A stretch of 62,056 nt of DNA, from assembly GCA_937983055.1 (NCBI GenBank), contig CALJLA010000025.1, positions 1 to 62,056 on the forward strand, read 5' to 3'. A model generated the notes under the pieces. That model had not been told where the DNA came from. It did no database searches and saw only the letters and a list, made by a program, of their open reading frames with translations. The stretch comes from an uncultured Pseudomonadota bacterium (GTDB lineage: Bacteria > Pseudomonadota > Gammaproteobacteria > Burkholderiales > Eutrophovitaceae). Both the position numbers and the translations under genes were made by a program. Below, in pieces: positions 9,838 to 18,885 of the stretch; within the stretch, counting starts at the first letter, position 1; every line of letters begins with the position of its first letter.

Positions 9838-10776
9838 ATGCCTGCATCATCGCCGCCAGTTGTCGTCTGCGTCGGTCACGCCGCCCTCGATCGGGTATTC
9901 ACGGTCGATGCCTGGCCGCAGGGCAGCGCCAAGATCGCGGCCAGCGACTACCGGGAAAGCGGCGGCGGGATGGCCGCCAACGCGGCGGTGGCCATTGCCC
10001 GGCTGGGCGCGCCGGCGAGCTTCTGGGGCCCGGCCGGCGACGATGCAACCGCCGACGTGATCGAGGCGCAGCTGCGCGACGAACGAATTGATGTCGTGCT
10101 TCGGCGATTCCCCGGGTTGAGCACCTCGCATTCCGCGGTGCTGGTGGATGCGGGCGGCGAGCGCCTGGTGATCGGGCTTCGCGGCAGTGCGCTGCAGTCG
10201 CCGGCCGACTGGCTGCCGCTTGTCCGGCTGCGCCAAGCGCAGGCCCTGCTGGCCGACGTTCGCTGGCCGGCGGGGGCGCTGGCCGCGCTGGCGGCTGCGC
10301 GAACACTCGGAATCGCGACGGTGCTCGACGCCGAGGTGGGCGACGCGCACGTGCTGAAATCGCTGGTGCCTCAGGCGCAGCATGTCATCTTTTCCGAGCG
10401 CGGCCTTGCGCAGTTCGCCGGGGACGACGATCCCGACGCTCTGCGGCGCGCGATCGACGCCGGCGCGCGCGTCGCCGCGGTAACCCGGGGCGAGCGGGGC
10501 GTCGCCTGGCTCGCCGCCGGCGAATCGTTGCGCGAGATGGCGGCCTTTTCGGTGAACGTGGTGGATACCCTGGCGGCGGGGGACGTGTTCCACGGTGCCT
10601 ATGCGCTGGCGCTTGCGGAGGGGCAGGAGGCGGAGGCGGCGATTTGCTTCGCCAGAGCTGCCGCCGCGCTCAAATGCACACGGCCCGGCGGCCGCAGCGG
10701 CGCGCCCTCGCGCGCCGAAGTCGAGAATTTCCTCGCTGCGCAGGGCCTGGGCCGCGGTGGCGGCAGGAAGGGGTAG
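9838..10776 (+). CDS. PfkB-family sugar kinase
   Basis: ATP-dependent kinase of the ribokinase/PfkB family, 312 aa. The N-terminal signature with the double glycine SGGGMAANAAVA (about residues 41-52) and the C-terminal anion-hole/catalytic motif DTLAAGD with Asp249 as base are both complete. The start at 9838 fits the usual length; the frame is open upstream but begins in low-complexity sequence. Substrate unknown: ribokinase-like, ketohexokinase-like and sulfofructose-kinase-like members look alike at this level. No sugar transporter or regulator lies next to it. Confidence 0.88.
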   Translation: MPASSPPVVVCVGHAALDRVFTVDAWPQGSAKIAASDYRESGGGMAANAAVAIARLGAPASFWGPAGDDATADVIEAQLRDERIDVVLRRFPGLSTSHSAVLVDAGGERLVIGLRGSALQSPADWLPLVRLRQAQALLADVRWPAGALAALAAARTLGIATVLDAEVGDAHVLKSLVPQAQHVIFSERGLAQFAGDDDPDALRRAIDAGARVAAVTRGERGVAWLAAGESLREMAAFSVNVVDTLAAGDVFHGAYALALAEGQEAEAAICFARAAAALKCTRPGGRSGAPSRAEVENFLAAQGLGRGGGRKG

Positions 10777-10991
10777 TGTCCGCCGTGGACGACGCGGAGG
10801 TAACGCGCACTGCCAGTCGAATCACCGGGACACCAAGACACCAAAGACACAAAGAACACCAGGAAGAACGCTGGTAGCAAGCGCCTTCCTTCCGGCGTAT
10901 CTGATGCTCCTGGTGGCTCGCCTGTCCTTCTTTCGCTTTCCGCCGCGTCTCTTGCATCCTCCGTGGCGACCGCCTGGCGGCTGTCGTCGTC
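10777..10991. repeat. Intergenic gap with degenerate GACACCAAAGACACAAAG-type repeat
   Basis: This gap between two convergent genes holds, at about 10,823-10,866, a run of imperfect CACCAAGACACCAAAGACACAAAG units. It resembles sequences in the gaps at 13.4 kb, 27.4-27.6 kb and 30.5 kb. The right part (10,887-10,960) looks like a decayed inverted copy with CTTGCATCCTCCGTGGC. No convincing coding frame or clean terminator is seen. Confidence 0.45.
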
Positions 10992-11756
10992 TCAGCCCGC
11001 GATCGTCACGCCACCGTCGGCAACCAGGGTCTGGCCGGTGACGAAGGCGCCGGCGCGCGAAGCGAGAAATACCGCGATGCCGCCGATGTCGTCCGGCTCG
11101 CCGATTCGGCGCAGCGGCGTCTGCGTCTCGTAACGGCGCAGTACGTCCGGGTTTTCCCACAGCGCGCGGGCGAAATCGGTTTTCACCAGGCCGGGGGCAA
11201 TGCAGTTCACCCGGATGTTGTGCGGACCCCACTCCACCGCCAGATTGCGGGCGAGCTGCATGTCGGCCGCTTTGGAGATGGCGTATGCGCCGAGCGTCGA
11301 GGTGCCTTTCAGGCCGCCGATCGAAGAGACGATGATGACCACGCCGTCCTTGCGCTGCGCCATCTCCGGCAGCACCAGGTTGGCCAGCCAGTGGTTCGAC
11401 ACGACATTGTTGCGCAGGATCTTGTCGAAGGCGTCGTCCGGCAGCTGCGCCATCGGCCCATAGTAGGGATTGGACGCGGCGTTGCACACCAGGATGTCGA
11501 TCCGGCCGCAGCGTTTTCGCGTCTCGCCGACCAGGTTCTCGAGCTGGCCCTTGTCGCCGATGTTGGCGGCAATGGCCAGCGCCATTCCGCCGGATCGTGC
11601 GATTTCGGCCACCACGGCCTCGCAGGCGTCGAGCTTGCGGCTGGACACCGCCACGGTGGCGCCGGCCCGCGCCAGGTGCAGCGCGATGGAGCGGCCGATG
11701 CCGCGGCTCGAACCAGTGACCACCGCCACCTTGCCGGTCAGATCGAAAGTATTCAT
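10992..11756 (-). CDS. SDR-family oxidoreductase (classical short-chain dehydrogenase)
   Basis: 254-aa NAD(P)-dependent dehydrogenase. TGSSRGIG at residues 14-21 is the nucleotide-binding loop; the catalytic set is Asn117, Ser145, Tyr158 and Lys162 (YAISK). The usual NNAG is replaced by CNAAS, a tolerated variant. PGLVKTDFARAL and a C-terminal GQTLVADGGVT follow the FabG/glucose-dehydrogenase pattern. The ATG at 11756 matches the normal N-terminus MNTFDLTGK; a much longer upstream open frame is spurious. Substrate unknown. It is divergent from the ketopantoate-reductase-like gene, so the roughly 150 bp between them must hold both promoters. Confidence 0.92.
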   Translation of the reverse strand: MNTFDLTGKVAVVTGSSRGIGRSIALHLARAGATVAVSSRKLDACEAVVAEIARSGGMALAIAANIGDKGQLENLVGETRKRCGRIDILVCNAASNPYYGPMAQLPDDAFDKILRNNVVSNHWLANLVLPEMAQRKDGVVIIVSSIGGLKGTSTLGAYAISKAADMQLARNLAVEWGPHNIRVNCIAPGLVKTDFARALWENPDVLRRYETQTPLRRIGEPDDIGGIAVFLASRAGAFVTGQTLVADGGVTIAG

Positions 11757-11906
11757 TTGGACTCCAAACACGCTGCGGGACCGGCGCGAATCATCACATA
11801 GAAGCGGCCCCGGGGCGAAACGCAGCGCATTCGGGCCGCGCCAGGCGCGGCCGGAACCACTAGAATCAGCGATGGCACGCAATCCAATGATCCGGGAGGA
11901 GAGGGC

Positions 11907-12935
11907 ATGCGCATCTACATGATCGGGGCCGGCGCGATGGGCTCGGTGTACGGCGGCCTGCTGGCGCGGTCCGGCTGCGATGTGGAGCTGGTCGACATTA
12001 ACGAGAGCCATGTCGACAAGATCCGGCGCGACGGGCTGGTCGTCGAAGGCGTGCGCGGCCGGCATGTGGTACGCCTGCCGGCGCACAGCAGTATCAAGGG
12101 CCTGGACAGGCGCGATCTCGCGATCATCTTCACCGATGCCAATGCCACCCGCGACGCGGCGCGTTCGGCAGCGCGCCTGCTCAAGCCCGACGGCTTCGCG
12201 CTGACCCTGCAGAACGGCATCGGCAACGTGGAAGCGCTGGTCGAGACGCTGGGGCGCGAGCGGGTAATCGCCGGCGTGTCGATGAACAGTGCCGCGTTGA
12301 TCGAGCCCGGGCGAACGGCATTCACCAATTCGGGCCTCACTTCGATCGGCGAGCTGGACGCGGCTGGATCAGAGCGAGTGACCCGGGTGGCCGAGATGCT
12401 CGACCGTGCCGAGATCGATACCGAGGTGGTGGACGACCCGATGGCGTTCATCTGGAGCAAGTTCGTGCTCAACTGCGGCATCAACGCCCTGACCGCGGTA
12501 ACCGGGCTGCGCAGCGGCGAAATGTACCGGACGCCGGAGGTCAACGCGCTGCAGGACCGCGTGATCGACGAAATTCTGGCGGTGGTGGAGAAAAAGGGCG
12601 TGCGGCTGGCCGAGGCCAATCCGCGCAAGAAGATCAAGGATCACTGCCGGGTGCGCTTCAACAAGCCGTCGATGATGCAGCACATCGAGCAGGGCCGGCG
12701 CACCGAGATCGATGCCATCAACGGCGCCCTGGTGCGCGAAGCGCGTGCGCTCGGCCTGTCGGTGCCATGCAACGAGACCATCGTGGCCATCGTCAAGGGG
12801 CTGGAAAAGAGCCGGCGCCAGCTGCTGCATGAGCCGCCGATAGACTTCGCAAAGCTGGAGGCCGAGGCGGAGGCGATCGACGAGGCAGCGATCGGCACCC
12901 CGGGCGAAGAGCACCTGGGCGAATCGAGGATGTAA
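11907..12935 (+). CDS. 2-dehydropantoate 2-reductase family protein (ketopantoate reductase-like)
   Basis: 342-aa NADPH-dependent reductase of the PanE/ApbA family. GAGAMG at residues 7-12 opens the Rossmann fold, LQNGIGN is the family motif near residue 90, and WSKFVLNCGINALTAVTG near residue 177 carries the catalytic lysine. A strong Shine-Dalgarno (GGGAGGAGAG) precedes the ATG. True PanE makes pantoate for CoA synthesis. This organism may have several paralogs acting on other 2-keto acids, and there are no other pantothenate genes here, so the substrate is left open. Confidence 0.88.
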   Translation: MRIYMIGAGAMGSVYGGLLARSGCDVELVDINESHVDKIRRDGLVVEGVRGRHVVRLPAHSSIKGLDRRDLAIIFTDANATRDAARSAARLLKPDGFALTLQNGIGNVEALVETLGRERVIAGVSMNSAALIEPGRTAFTNSGLTSIGELDAAGSERVTRVAEMLDRAEIDTEVVDDPMAFIWSKFVLNCGINALTAVTGLRSGEMYRTPEVNALQDRVIDEILAVVEKKGVRLAEANPRKKIKDHCRVRFNKPSMMQHIEQGRRTEIDAINGALVREARALGLSVPCNETIVAIVKGLEKSRRQLLHEPPIDFAKLEAEAEAIDEAAIGTPGEEHLGESRM

Positions 12936-12958
12936 GGCTCGCGCGGGCGCAGACAACA

Positions 12959-13312
12959 ATGATCTCTATCGAACAGGACGACGGGCTGACCGCCGTCAGT
13001 GTGTTCGGGGAACTTACGATCGGCGACCTCAAGCGCATCGAAGCCGAGATCGCCGGACAGCTCCAGCGCAGGGGCCGATGGAGCCTGCTGCTCAACCTGC
13101 GCGGGATGCTGGGGTATACGCTGGACGCCGCGCTGGAAGATCTTCGCTTTACCCGCGAGCATGCTCACGACCGTGCCCGGGTCGCGATCGTCAGCGACCG
13201 TCCGTGGGTGGTGTGGACCGCGCTGCTGTCGGCGCTGTTCACCGACTTCGAGACCCGCGTCTTCGAAGACGAGTCCGCGGCGCGCGACTGGCTGGCCGGG
13301 CAGGCCTCCTGA
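12959..13312 (+). CDS. SpoIIAA-like (STAS-fold) protein
   Basis: 117-aa cytoplasmic protein of the SpoIIAA-like/DUF3478 type, with alternating strands and helices, starting MISIEQDDGLTAVSVFGELT and ending with a WLAGQ helix. Family members are lipocalin-independent STAS-like domains of unknown role. It lies 23 bp after the ketopantoate-reductase-like gene on the same strand, so cotranscription is possible. The ribosome-binding site is weak. Confidence 0.75.
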   Translation: MISIEQDDGLTAVSVFGELTIGDLKRIEAEIAGQLQRRGRWSLLLNLRGMLGYTLDAALEDLRFTREHAHDRARVAIVSDRPWVVWTALLSALFTDFETRVFEDESAARDWLAGQAS

Positions 13313-13492
13313 GGACGGCTTGTCACGACACGGACTTCACCGGGGGGCAGAGAGTCAAGCGGCCAATGCACTCCTGGCAAGTGACGTCAGGCCGACGCGG
13401 CTGCAGCCTCTCACATCAACGCCTTGTTCTTTCTCGGTGCGCTCTGCGTCCTCTGAGATAAACGGCCATCGCGTTGCCGAGGCAAGTTGCCT
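13313..13492. repeat. Intergenic gap with inverted GAGGACACAGAG-type repeat
   Basis: No gene seen. At about 13,424-13,456 the strand reads as the complement of the CAGAGGACGCAGAG...GAGAAAGAAC family seen at 27.4 kb. It sits between two convergent genes, like the other copies. Confidence 0.4.
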
Positions 13493-14458
13493 TCAAACGC
13501 CGCCCAGAAAATCGAGCAGCAGCCGGGTCACCTCGGCCGGACGTTCCTGCTGAATCCAGTGGCCGGCGCCGTCGATCAGGCGGCACAACCGCAGGTCGTC
13601 AATCCAGCGCTTCATGTTCTCCACCAGATCGACGCCGGGCACAAAGCGCAATACCTTGTCGCGGCTGCCGGCGATGAAGGCGGCCGGCACCGTTATGCGC
13701 GCGCCGCTCAGTGCGGTGAGGCGCTCCCAGTCGCGCTGCTGGTTGCGGTAGCGGTTGAGTCCGCCGCGAAAGCCGCTGTGCTGGAACTGGCGCACGTAGT
13801 AATCGAGATCTGCGTCGGTGAGCCAGTGCGGCAGCTGCGGCGGGTCGGGCAGGTCGTCCAGCATGCGGGCGCCGGGCGGCTTGTCTGCGCGGAAGATGCC
13901 CCGGGGTGCATCGCCCGAGCCGGAGAAATAGATCTTGCGCAGCGCCGTGCGAACGTCGGCCTCGAACTCGGCCTCGGCGCGGCCCGGTTCCTGAAAATAG
14001 AGCTGATAGAAGAATCGCCCGGCGTAGAGCTGCCGCCAGAGCTCGATCGAACTGATCTTTCCGCGCGGCGCATACGGTACGCTCAGCCCCGCGACAGCGC
14101 GCACGCGGCGCGGGTGCAGCGCGGCCGTGTTCCATGCGATCGGCGCGCCCCAGTCGTGCCCCACAAGCACCGCCCGCTGTTCGCCGAAGTGGTCGATCAG
14201 GCCAAGCACGTCACCGATCAGCGCGTCCATCCCGTAAGCCTCGACCGGTTCCGGCGCGTCGCTGCCGCCATATCCGCGCACATCCGGCGCGACCACGCGC
14301 CAGCCCGCGGCCGCGAGCGGGCCGATCTGGTGACGCCACGAATACCAGCCCTCGGGCCAGCCGTGAATCAGCAGCGCGAGCGGGCCGGTGCCAGTGAGCG
14401 CGCAGCGCAGTCGCACGCCGTTGGCGGCGATGTGCTGCAGTTCGGGCTGCGGCGTCAT
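13493..14458 (-). CDS. Alpha/beta hydrolase, epoxide-hydrolase/haloalkane-dehalogenase type
   Basis: 321-aa hydrolase. HGWPE at residues 32-36 is the oxyanion-hole motif (HGxP) of epoxide hydrolases, the nucleophile is Asp102 in GHDWGAP rather than Ser, and a late GAGHWIQQE supplies the catalytic histidine with FIAGSRDKV giving the acid. An Asp nucleophile with HGxP points to soluble epoxide hydrolase or a dehalogenase-like enzyme rather than an esterase. The cap domain (about 135-240) contains YQLYFQEPG, as in epoxide hydrolases. Natural substrate unknown. It is divergent from the acyl-CoA ligase gene. Confidence 0.88.
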   Translation of the reverse strand: MTPQPELQHIAANGVRLRCALTGTGPLALLIHGWPEGWYSWRHQIGPLAAAGWRVVAPDVRGYGGSDAPEPVEAYGMDALIGDVLGLIDHFGEQRAVLVGHDWGAPIAWNTAALHPRRVRAVAGLSVPYAPRGKISSIELWRQLYAGRFFYQLYFQEPGRAEAEFEADVRTALRKIYFSGSGDAPRGIFRADKPPGARMLDDLPDPPQLPHWLTDADLDYYVRQFQHSGFRGGLNRYRNQQRDWERLTALSGARITVPAAFIAGSRDKVLRFVPGVDLVENMKRWIDDLRLCRLIDGAGHWIQQERPAEVTRLLLDFLGGV

Positions 14459-14580
14459 GGGTCGGAGTGCTCCGGTCAGGCGAGGGTTCGGGCATTATGC
14501 AGCGCATCGCGGCGCGCCGGCAGCGGCAGGGAAGCTTGGATTAATCTTGCGCGTCGAACGGGCTACGGGGTCTTGCTGCT

Positions 14581-16137
14581 TTGAACATCGCTCAGCTGCT
14601 CTCGCGCGCGGCGCAGGTGCATGCCGACCGACCGGCAGTGTCGGTCGGCGAGCGGGTCGTGCTGCGCTACGGCGAACTGCTCTCGCGCGCGGCGCGGCTC
14701 GCCTGGTCGCTGCGCGAGCAGCTTGGCCTGTCGCCCGGCGACCGGGTGGCGTTGGTGCTCGACAATCGTGCCGAGTATCTGGAAATCCTCTATGCCGCAT
14801 GGCACGCGGGGCTTGTGGCGGTGCCGGTCAACGCCAAACTGCATCCGCGCGAAGTGGCGTTCATCCTTGAGAACGCCGGCGCAAGGGTGTGCTTTGCCGG
14901 CGACGGGCTGGCCACGGCGCTAGAAGCGCTGCGCACCGGGTCGCCCGGCGCGACACGGGTGATCGAATGCGGAACGGCGGAATACCGCCGCCTGTGCACC
15001 GTCGATGCCGCGCCCGCAGCGCTGACGCGGCAGCCGGACGACCCGGCCTGGCTTTTCTACACCAGCGGCACCACCGGGCGGCCGAAGGGCGTGACGATCA
15101 CGCATCGCAACCTGCTGTCGATGACGCTGTGCTACTTCGCGGCGGTGGATTCGATCGCGCCGCAGGATTGCATCGTGCATGCCGCGCCGATGTCGCACGG
15201 GTCCGGAATGTACAACTTTCCGCATGTGCTGGCCGGCGCCAACCAGGTGATTCCCGACAGCGGCCACTTCGACCCGGCCGAGATCTTCGAGTTGTGCGGG
15301 CGATGGCGCGGCGTCACGCTGTTCGCGGCGCCTACCATGGTGCATCGCCTGGTGCGGGAGGCGCGGTCGCGGGCGCCGGCGCTGGACGGGCTGAAGACCG
15401 TGGTCTATGGCGGCGGACCGATGTATCTGCAGGACATCCTGGATGCGCTGTCGGTGATGGGTCCGCGCTTCGCGCAGATCTACGGTCAGGGCGAATCGCC
15501 GATGACGATTACCGCACTGGCCAAGCATCACGTCAACGACCGCAGCCATCCGCGATTCGAAGCGCGCCTGGCATCGGTAGGCGTGGCTCAGCCGGCGGTG
15601 GAGGTGATCATCGCCGACGGGGAGGACCGGCCATTGCCTGCGGGCGAAGCGGGAGAGGTTCTGGTGCGCGGCGACCCGGTGATGCCGGGCTACTGGCAGA
15701 ATCCGGTCGCGAGCGCGGAAACCCTGCGCAACGGCTGGCTGCACACCGGCGACGTGGGTACGTTGGACGCGGACGGATTTCTCACGCTGATGGATCGCAG
15801 CAAGGACCTGATCATCAGCGGCGGAACGAACATCTATCCGCGCGAAGTGGAAGAGGCGCTGCTCCTGCACCCGGCGGTGAGCGAGGTGTCGGTCGTGGGC
15901 GGGCCGCACCCGGAGTGGGGCGAGCAGGTCGTGGCGTTCGTGGTGGCGCGCGGCGAAGCCGTGTCCGCGGCTGAACTCGACGCACACTGCCTGACGCACA
16001 TCGCGCGGTTCAAGCGCCCCAGGACGTATCGTTTCGTGACGGAACTGCCAAAGAATGCCTACGGAAAAGTGCTCAAGACCGAGCTTCGCCGGCGCCTCGG
16101 TGAAGGCGGTACGGACCCGGCCGGGCCGGACGCATAG
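14581..16137 (+). CDS. AMP-dependent acyl-CoA synthetase/ligase
   Basis: 518-aa member of the ANL superfamily that activates a carboxylic acid as acyl-AMP and transfers it to CoA. The P-loop YTSGTTGRPKG is at about residues 159-169, the A5 region IYGQGESPMT near 300, the adenosine-binding WLHTGDVG near 386, and the catalytic lysine in PKNAYGKVLKTELRRR close to the C-terminus. The proposed start is TTG. The best fit is a medium/long-chain or aromatic acid ligase; the exact acid is not readable. Confidence 0.9.
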   Translation: MNIAQLLSRAAQVHADRPAVSVGERVVLRYGELLSRAARLAWSLREQLGLSPGDRVALVLDNRAEYLEILYAAWHAGLVAVPVNAKLHPREVAFILENAGARVCFAGDGLATALEALRTGSPGATRVIECGTAEYRRLCTVDAAPAALTRQPDDPAWLFYTSGTTGRPKGVTITHRNLLSMTLCYFAAVDSIAPQDCIVHAAPMSHGSGMYNFPHVLAGANQVIPDSGHFDPAEIFELCGRWRGVTLFAAPTMVHRLVREARSRAPALDGLKTVVYGGGPMYLQDILDALSVMGPRFAQIYGQGESPMTITALAKHHVNDRSHPRFEARLASVGVAQPAVEVIIADGEDRPLPAGEAGEVLVRGDPVMPGYWQNPVASAETLRNGWLHTGDVGTLDADGFLTLMDRSKDLIISGGTNIYPREVEEALLLHPAVSEVSVVGGPHPEWGEQVVAFVVARGEAVSAAELDAHCLTHIARFKRPRTYRFVTELPKNAYGKVLKTELRRRLGEGGTDPAGPDA

Positions 16138-16235
16138 GACGATCTTGCGCAGCTGACTGCGGCGGGGAACCGCGCCCTTGAATTGCAGTCTCTGGGCAAT
16201 GCCGCGAAACTGTTTCGCGATGACAGCCGGATGAC

Positions 16236-16775
16236 ATGACAGGGAAATCAGACTTCATTATGTGGGAATACACCGGACAGAAGCGCCCCCCGTTCGCGGA
16301 GCAGCCCAGGAAAGGCCAGGAGTCGGTGTGGGATTACCCGCGCCCGCCATCGCTTGCCGACGACGGTCGCCATATACAGGTGCGCGCCGGGGATCTGGTG
16401 ATCGCCGATACCACGCGTGCAGTGCGCCTGCTCGAGACCGCCAGCCCGCCGACGTTCTACATTCCGCAGGAGGACGTGCGCACCGAGCTTCTGGCGGCGC
16501 ATCCGAGCACCTCGTATTGCGAGTGGAAGGGCGACGCCCAGTATTGGGCGCTCAAGCGCGACAACGGGGTCCGCGAAATGATCGGATGGAGCTATCCGCG
16601 GCCGAAGCCGGGATTCGAGCGAATCGCCGGCTACCTGGCTTTCTACCCGTCGCGGGTCGAATGTTACGTCGATGACGAGCGGGTGCAGCCGCAGCCGGGC
16701 GAGTTCTACGGCGGCTGGGTGACGCGCGAGATCGTCGGCCCGTTCAAGGGCGCGCCGGGCACCAACGGCTGGTAA
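16236..16775 (+). CDS. DUF427 domain protein
   Basis: 179-aa cytoplasmic protein with the DUF427 signature: a VWDYPRPP stretch, VRAGDLVIADTTRAVRLLET, PTFYIPQEDVR and a later AFYPSRVECYVDD. DUF427 proteins have a small beta-tent fold; function is unknown. The start could also be the ATG at 16260 (MWEYTGQ), which leaves a more typical N-terminus. It is a single-gene unit convergent with the DUF1840 gene. Confidence 0.85.
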   Translation: MTGKSDFIMWEYTGQKRPPFAEQPRKGQESVWDYPRPPSLADDGRHIQVRAGDLVIADTTRAVRLLETASPPTFYIPQEDVRTELLAAHPSTSYCEWKGDAQYWALKRDNGVREMIGWSYPRPKPGFERIAGYLAFYPSRVECYVDDERVQPQPGEFYGGWVTREIVGPFKGAPGTNGW

Positions 16776-16794
16776 GCGCCGCTCGCGCGCGCAG

Positions 16795-17094
16795 TCAGCG
16801 CCAGGTTACCTGCACCTCTTCGCGCGCCGCGCGCTCGAGCAGCTCGATCAGCGGATGGGCACGCCGCTTCAGCGACACCGGTGGTTCGCGCGCGTCGTCA
16901 TCGCCGGTGGCGGCGGGCCGTTCGGGCCCGGCGCGCTCGAGCCCCTCTCGCAGACGCGCCAGTGCGGGCGGAATGTCTTCCGCCAGCAGGGCGCTGGGCA
17001 CCGTGCCGCTATGCCCCATCAATTTCAGCAGCCTGAGCGCGACGTCGCCGAACATCGTCAGATTGCCCACTTCGCTTTCGAATTTGACCAGCAT
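16795..17094 (-). CDS. DUF1840 family protein
   Basis: 99-aa protein beginning MLVKFESEVGNLTMFGDVA followed by RLLKLMGHSGTVPSALLAEDI, the conserved N-terminal half of DUF1840. The middle is a charged linker and the C-terminus has HPLIELLERAA. DUF1840 is largely restricted to betaproteobacteria, which supports the lineage assignment. Function unknown. It lies 8 bp after the SRPBCC gene on the same strand, probably one operon. Confidence 0.85.
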   Translation of the reverse strand: MLVKFESEVGNLTMFGDVALRLLKLMGHSGTVPSALLAEDIPPALARLREGLERAGPERPAATGDDDAREPPVSLKRRAHPLIELLERAAREEVQVTWR

Positions 17095-17102
17095 TGCGCC
17101 GC

Positions 17103-17639
17103 TTACCTGGATTCAAGCAGTTTCTTCAGGTTTTCCAGGCTGGACGCGTAGAAGCGGTTCAGCCGCTGCGTCAGACTGGCGTCGTCCTGCCCGGGCGGCG
17201 GGTTGTCGGTCCAGTAGTGAAGACGCTTGAAGCGCGCTGTCCATTCCACCCGGCTGCGCCCTGCGCCTGCCTCCTTCACCGTCATCGTCGCGAAGTAGTC
17301 GCTGGTGAGCGGCTCGCCGCCGGCGTAGGTGTAGGTGAGGGTCATGTTCCAGGGGTCGTAGGCAATCAGCTTTTCCTCCACCCGTGTGCCGTTCGGCCGG
17401 CGCAGCTCGCGGATGGCGCCCTCCCTGCGGTTTTCGCCGAGCACCAGGCGCGACTCGAACGTCGGCACCCAGCGGTCGAAACCGACGAAATCGCTCACGA
17501 CCTCCCACACTTCGCCGGGCGGCGCGTTGATCACAATCGAATGGGCGATGCGGTTTTCCGGCGCCTCGGCCGCGAAGGCCGCCGCTGCAAACGTCACGGC
17601 AACCGCGGCGGCGAGCATCGTCCTGATCCATGCAGTCAT
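17103..17639 (-). CDS. Exported SRPBCC-fold (polyketide cyclase/START-like) protein
   Basis: 178 aa with a cleavable signal peptide (hydrophobic residues 7-23 ending AFA-AEA). The mature part has the Bet v1/START pattern: HSIVINAPPGEVWEVVSDF, a central EEKLIAYDP and a long C-terminal helix containing LNRFYASSLENLKKLLES. The ATG at 17639 has GGAGGAATT upstream. Such periplasmic SRPBCC proteins probably bind a hydrophobic ligand; nothing more specific can be read. Confidence 0.82.
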   Translation of the reverse strand: MTAWIRTMLAAAVAVTFAAAAFAAEAPENRIAHSIVINAPPGEVWEVVSDFVGFDRWVPTFESRLVLGENRREGAIRELRRPNGTRVEEKLIAYDPWNMTLTYTYAGGEPLTSDYFATMTVKEAGAGRSRVEWTARFKRLHYWTDNPPPGQDDASLTQRLNRFYASSLENLKKLLESR

Positions 17640-17725
17640 CAATTCCTCCCGGATATTCTGTTGTGCGGCCGTGCTGACGGCGCAGCGCGAGGGTACCGCA
17701 TCCGGCCTTGCCCGTGCGCGTTCGT

Positions 17726-18841
17726 TCACGGCTTCAGCGCCGGGATGCTGTCCGATTTCACCGAGATCGCCGACGGCGCTTTCACCGCGATCGGGCCCCG
17801 CCGCAGCGGCGCGCCTTTGGCGAGATCCAGACTCTTCAGGTCCAGCTCGCGCAGGGTCTGATCCTCGTATGAGCGCCAGAAGTACTTGCGGTTGGTGTGG
17901 TCCCGGAAACTCGTCCACTGGGTGTGATCGTCGTACCGGCGGTCGATCGAGAAGTCCCTTACCAGTCCGCGCGGAATGTCGACGCGGTTCATCAGTTTCT
18001 GCGCAAGCATCATGGCGCCGATCGAGTCCTTCGGCGTTTCCGCCAGATGCAGCACCGCGGCCGTCGCGAGAAAGCGCGATGGCGAGGACGGGTCGCCGGG
18101 CAGCGACGCGAGCGCGGTGCCCTCGCCGGTGACGGCATAGGTCAGACTGCCGATCTCCAAGGGATGCACCACCATGGGAGAGAGCTTGCCGAAGTGGCGC
18201 AAGTTGGCGAGATGCCAGCTGAAATCCGGGGCGTTGGCGAGCACGCCGACCGTGTTGTCGTGAATGCGCAGTTCGCCGTCAATCCACTCCAGGACAAGAC
18301 TGCGGCCCTTGGCGTCGTGCACCGCGAAATGCAGCGGCAGGGGCCAGTTGCCGAGCGATTCGACCTTCTCGCCGAACACGCGCACCCCGGCCAGCGCCTC
18401 GCGAACCTGGTCCACCGACTCGAACTGAGACAGCAGCCAGATGCCGAGGCGCAGGTTCGACAGCGCCGGTTGGTCGCCATTTGCGGCGTCGGCGTAGCGG
18501 GTCGCGCCGGGGAGAAACAGTGCGCCGACTCCGAGTCCGGCCTCATTCAGCCCGTCGAAGGCGGTGTCGAGGCCGAAGCCGTCGAGATAGACGAAGCCGT
18601 GCTTGCCGGTCCAGGCGAGCGCGCGGCCGCCGACCGGCGCCGGCGATTCCAGCGGTGTCGCGCGCGGAACCAACACGATGCGCGAGCGCAGCGGCGTGCC
18701 GAAATCCATCGAGCGCGCGGTCACCACGGTTCCGTCGCGGGCGATGATGCGCGCGTCGGTGCCGGCGCCCGCGGGCAGCGGGACCCAGATGAGCGACGCC
18801 AGCAGTGGAAGCAGCAGTGTGGGACGACAGGACAGGGGCAT
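17726..18841 (-). CDS. Choloylglycine hydrolase/penicillin acylase-like protein without the usual N-terminal Cys
   Basis: 371 aa. The ATG at 18841 follows GGAGGAGAC and opens a signal peptide ending near residue 26 (PAGA). The body matches linear amide C-N hydrolases of the Ntn superfamily: ARSMDFG (Arg43 and Asp46 match the conserved Arg/Asp pair), GLNEAGLGVGALFLPG, and LRLGIWLLSQF. Active members expose a cysteine 15-16 residues before the Arg; here those positions are Gly27/Thr28 and the only nearby Cys is in the signal peptide. It may be inactive or use Thr28. It is periplasmic or secreted. Confidence 0.8.
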   Translation of the reverse strand: MPLSCRPTLLLPLLASLIWVPLPAGAGTDARIIARDGTVVTARSMDFGTPLRSRIVLVPRATPLESPAPVGGRALAWTGKHGFVYLDGFGLDTAFDGLNEAGLGVGALFLPGATRYADAANGDQPALSNLRLGIWLLSQFESVDQVREALAGVRVFGEKVESLGNWPLPLHFAVHDAKGRSLVLEWIDGELRIHDNTVGVLANAPDFSWHLANLRHFGKLSPMVVHPLEIGSLTYAVTGEGTALASLPGDPSSPSRFLATAAVLHLAETPKDSIGAMMLAQKLMNRVDIPRGLVRDFSIDRRYDDHTQWTSFRDHTNRKYFWRSYEDQTLRELDLKSLDLAKGAPLRRGPIAVKAPSAISVKSDSIPALKP

Positions 18842-18885
18842 GGAAAGTCTCCTCCAGTAGGGCGCGGCGGCGCACCGCCGGTGGT

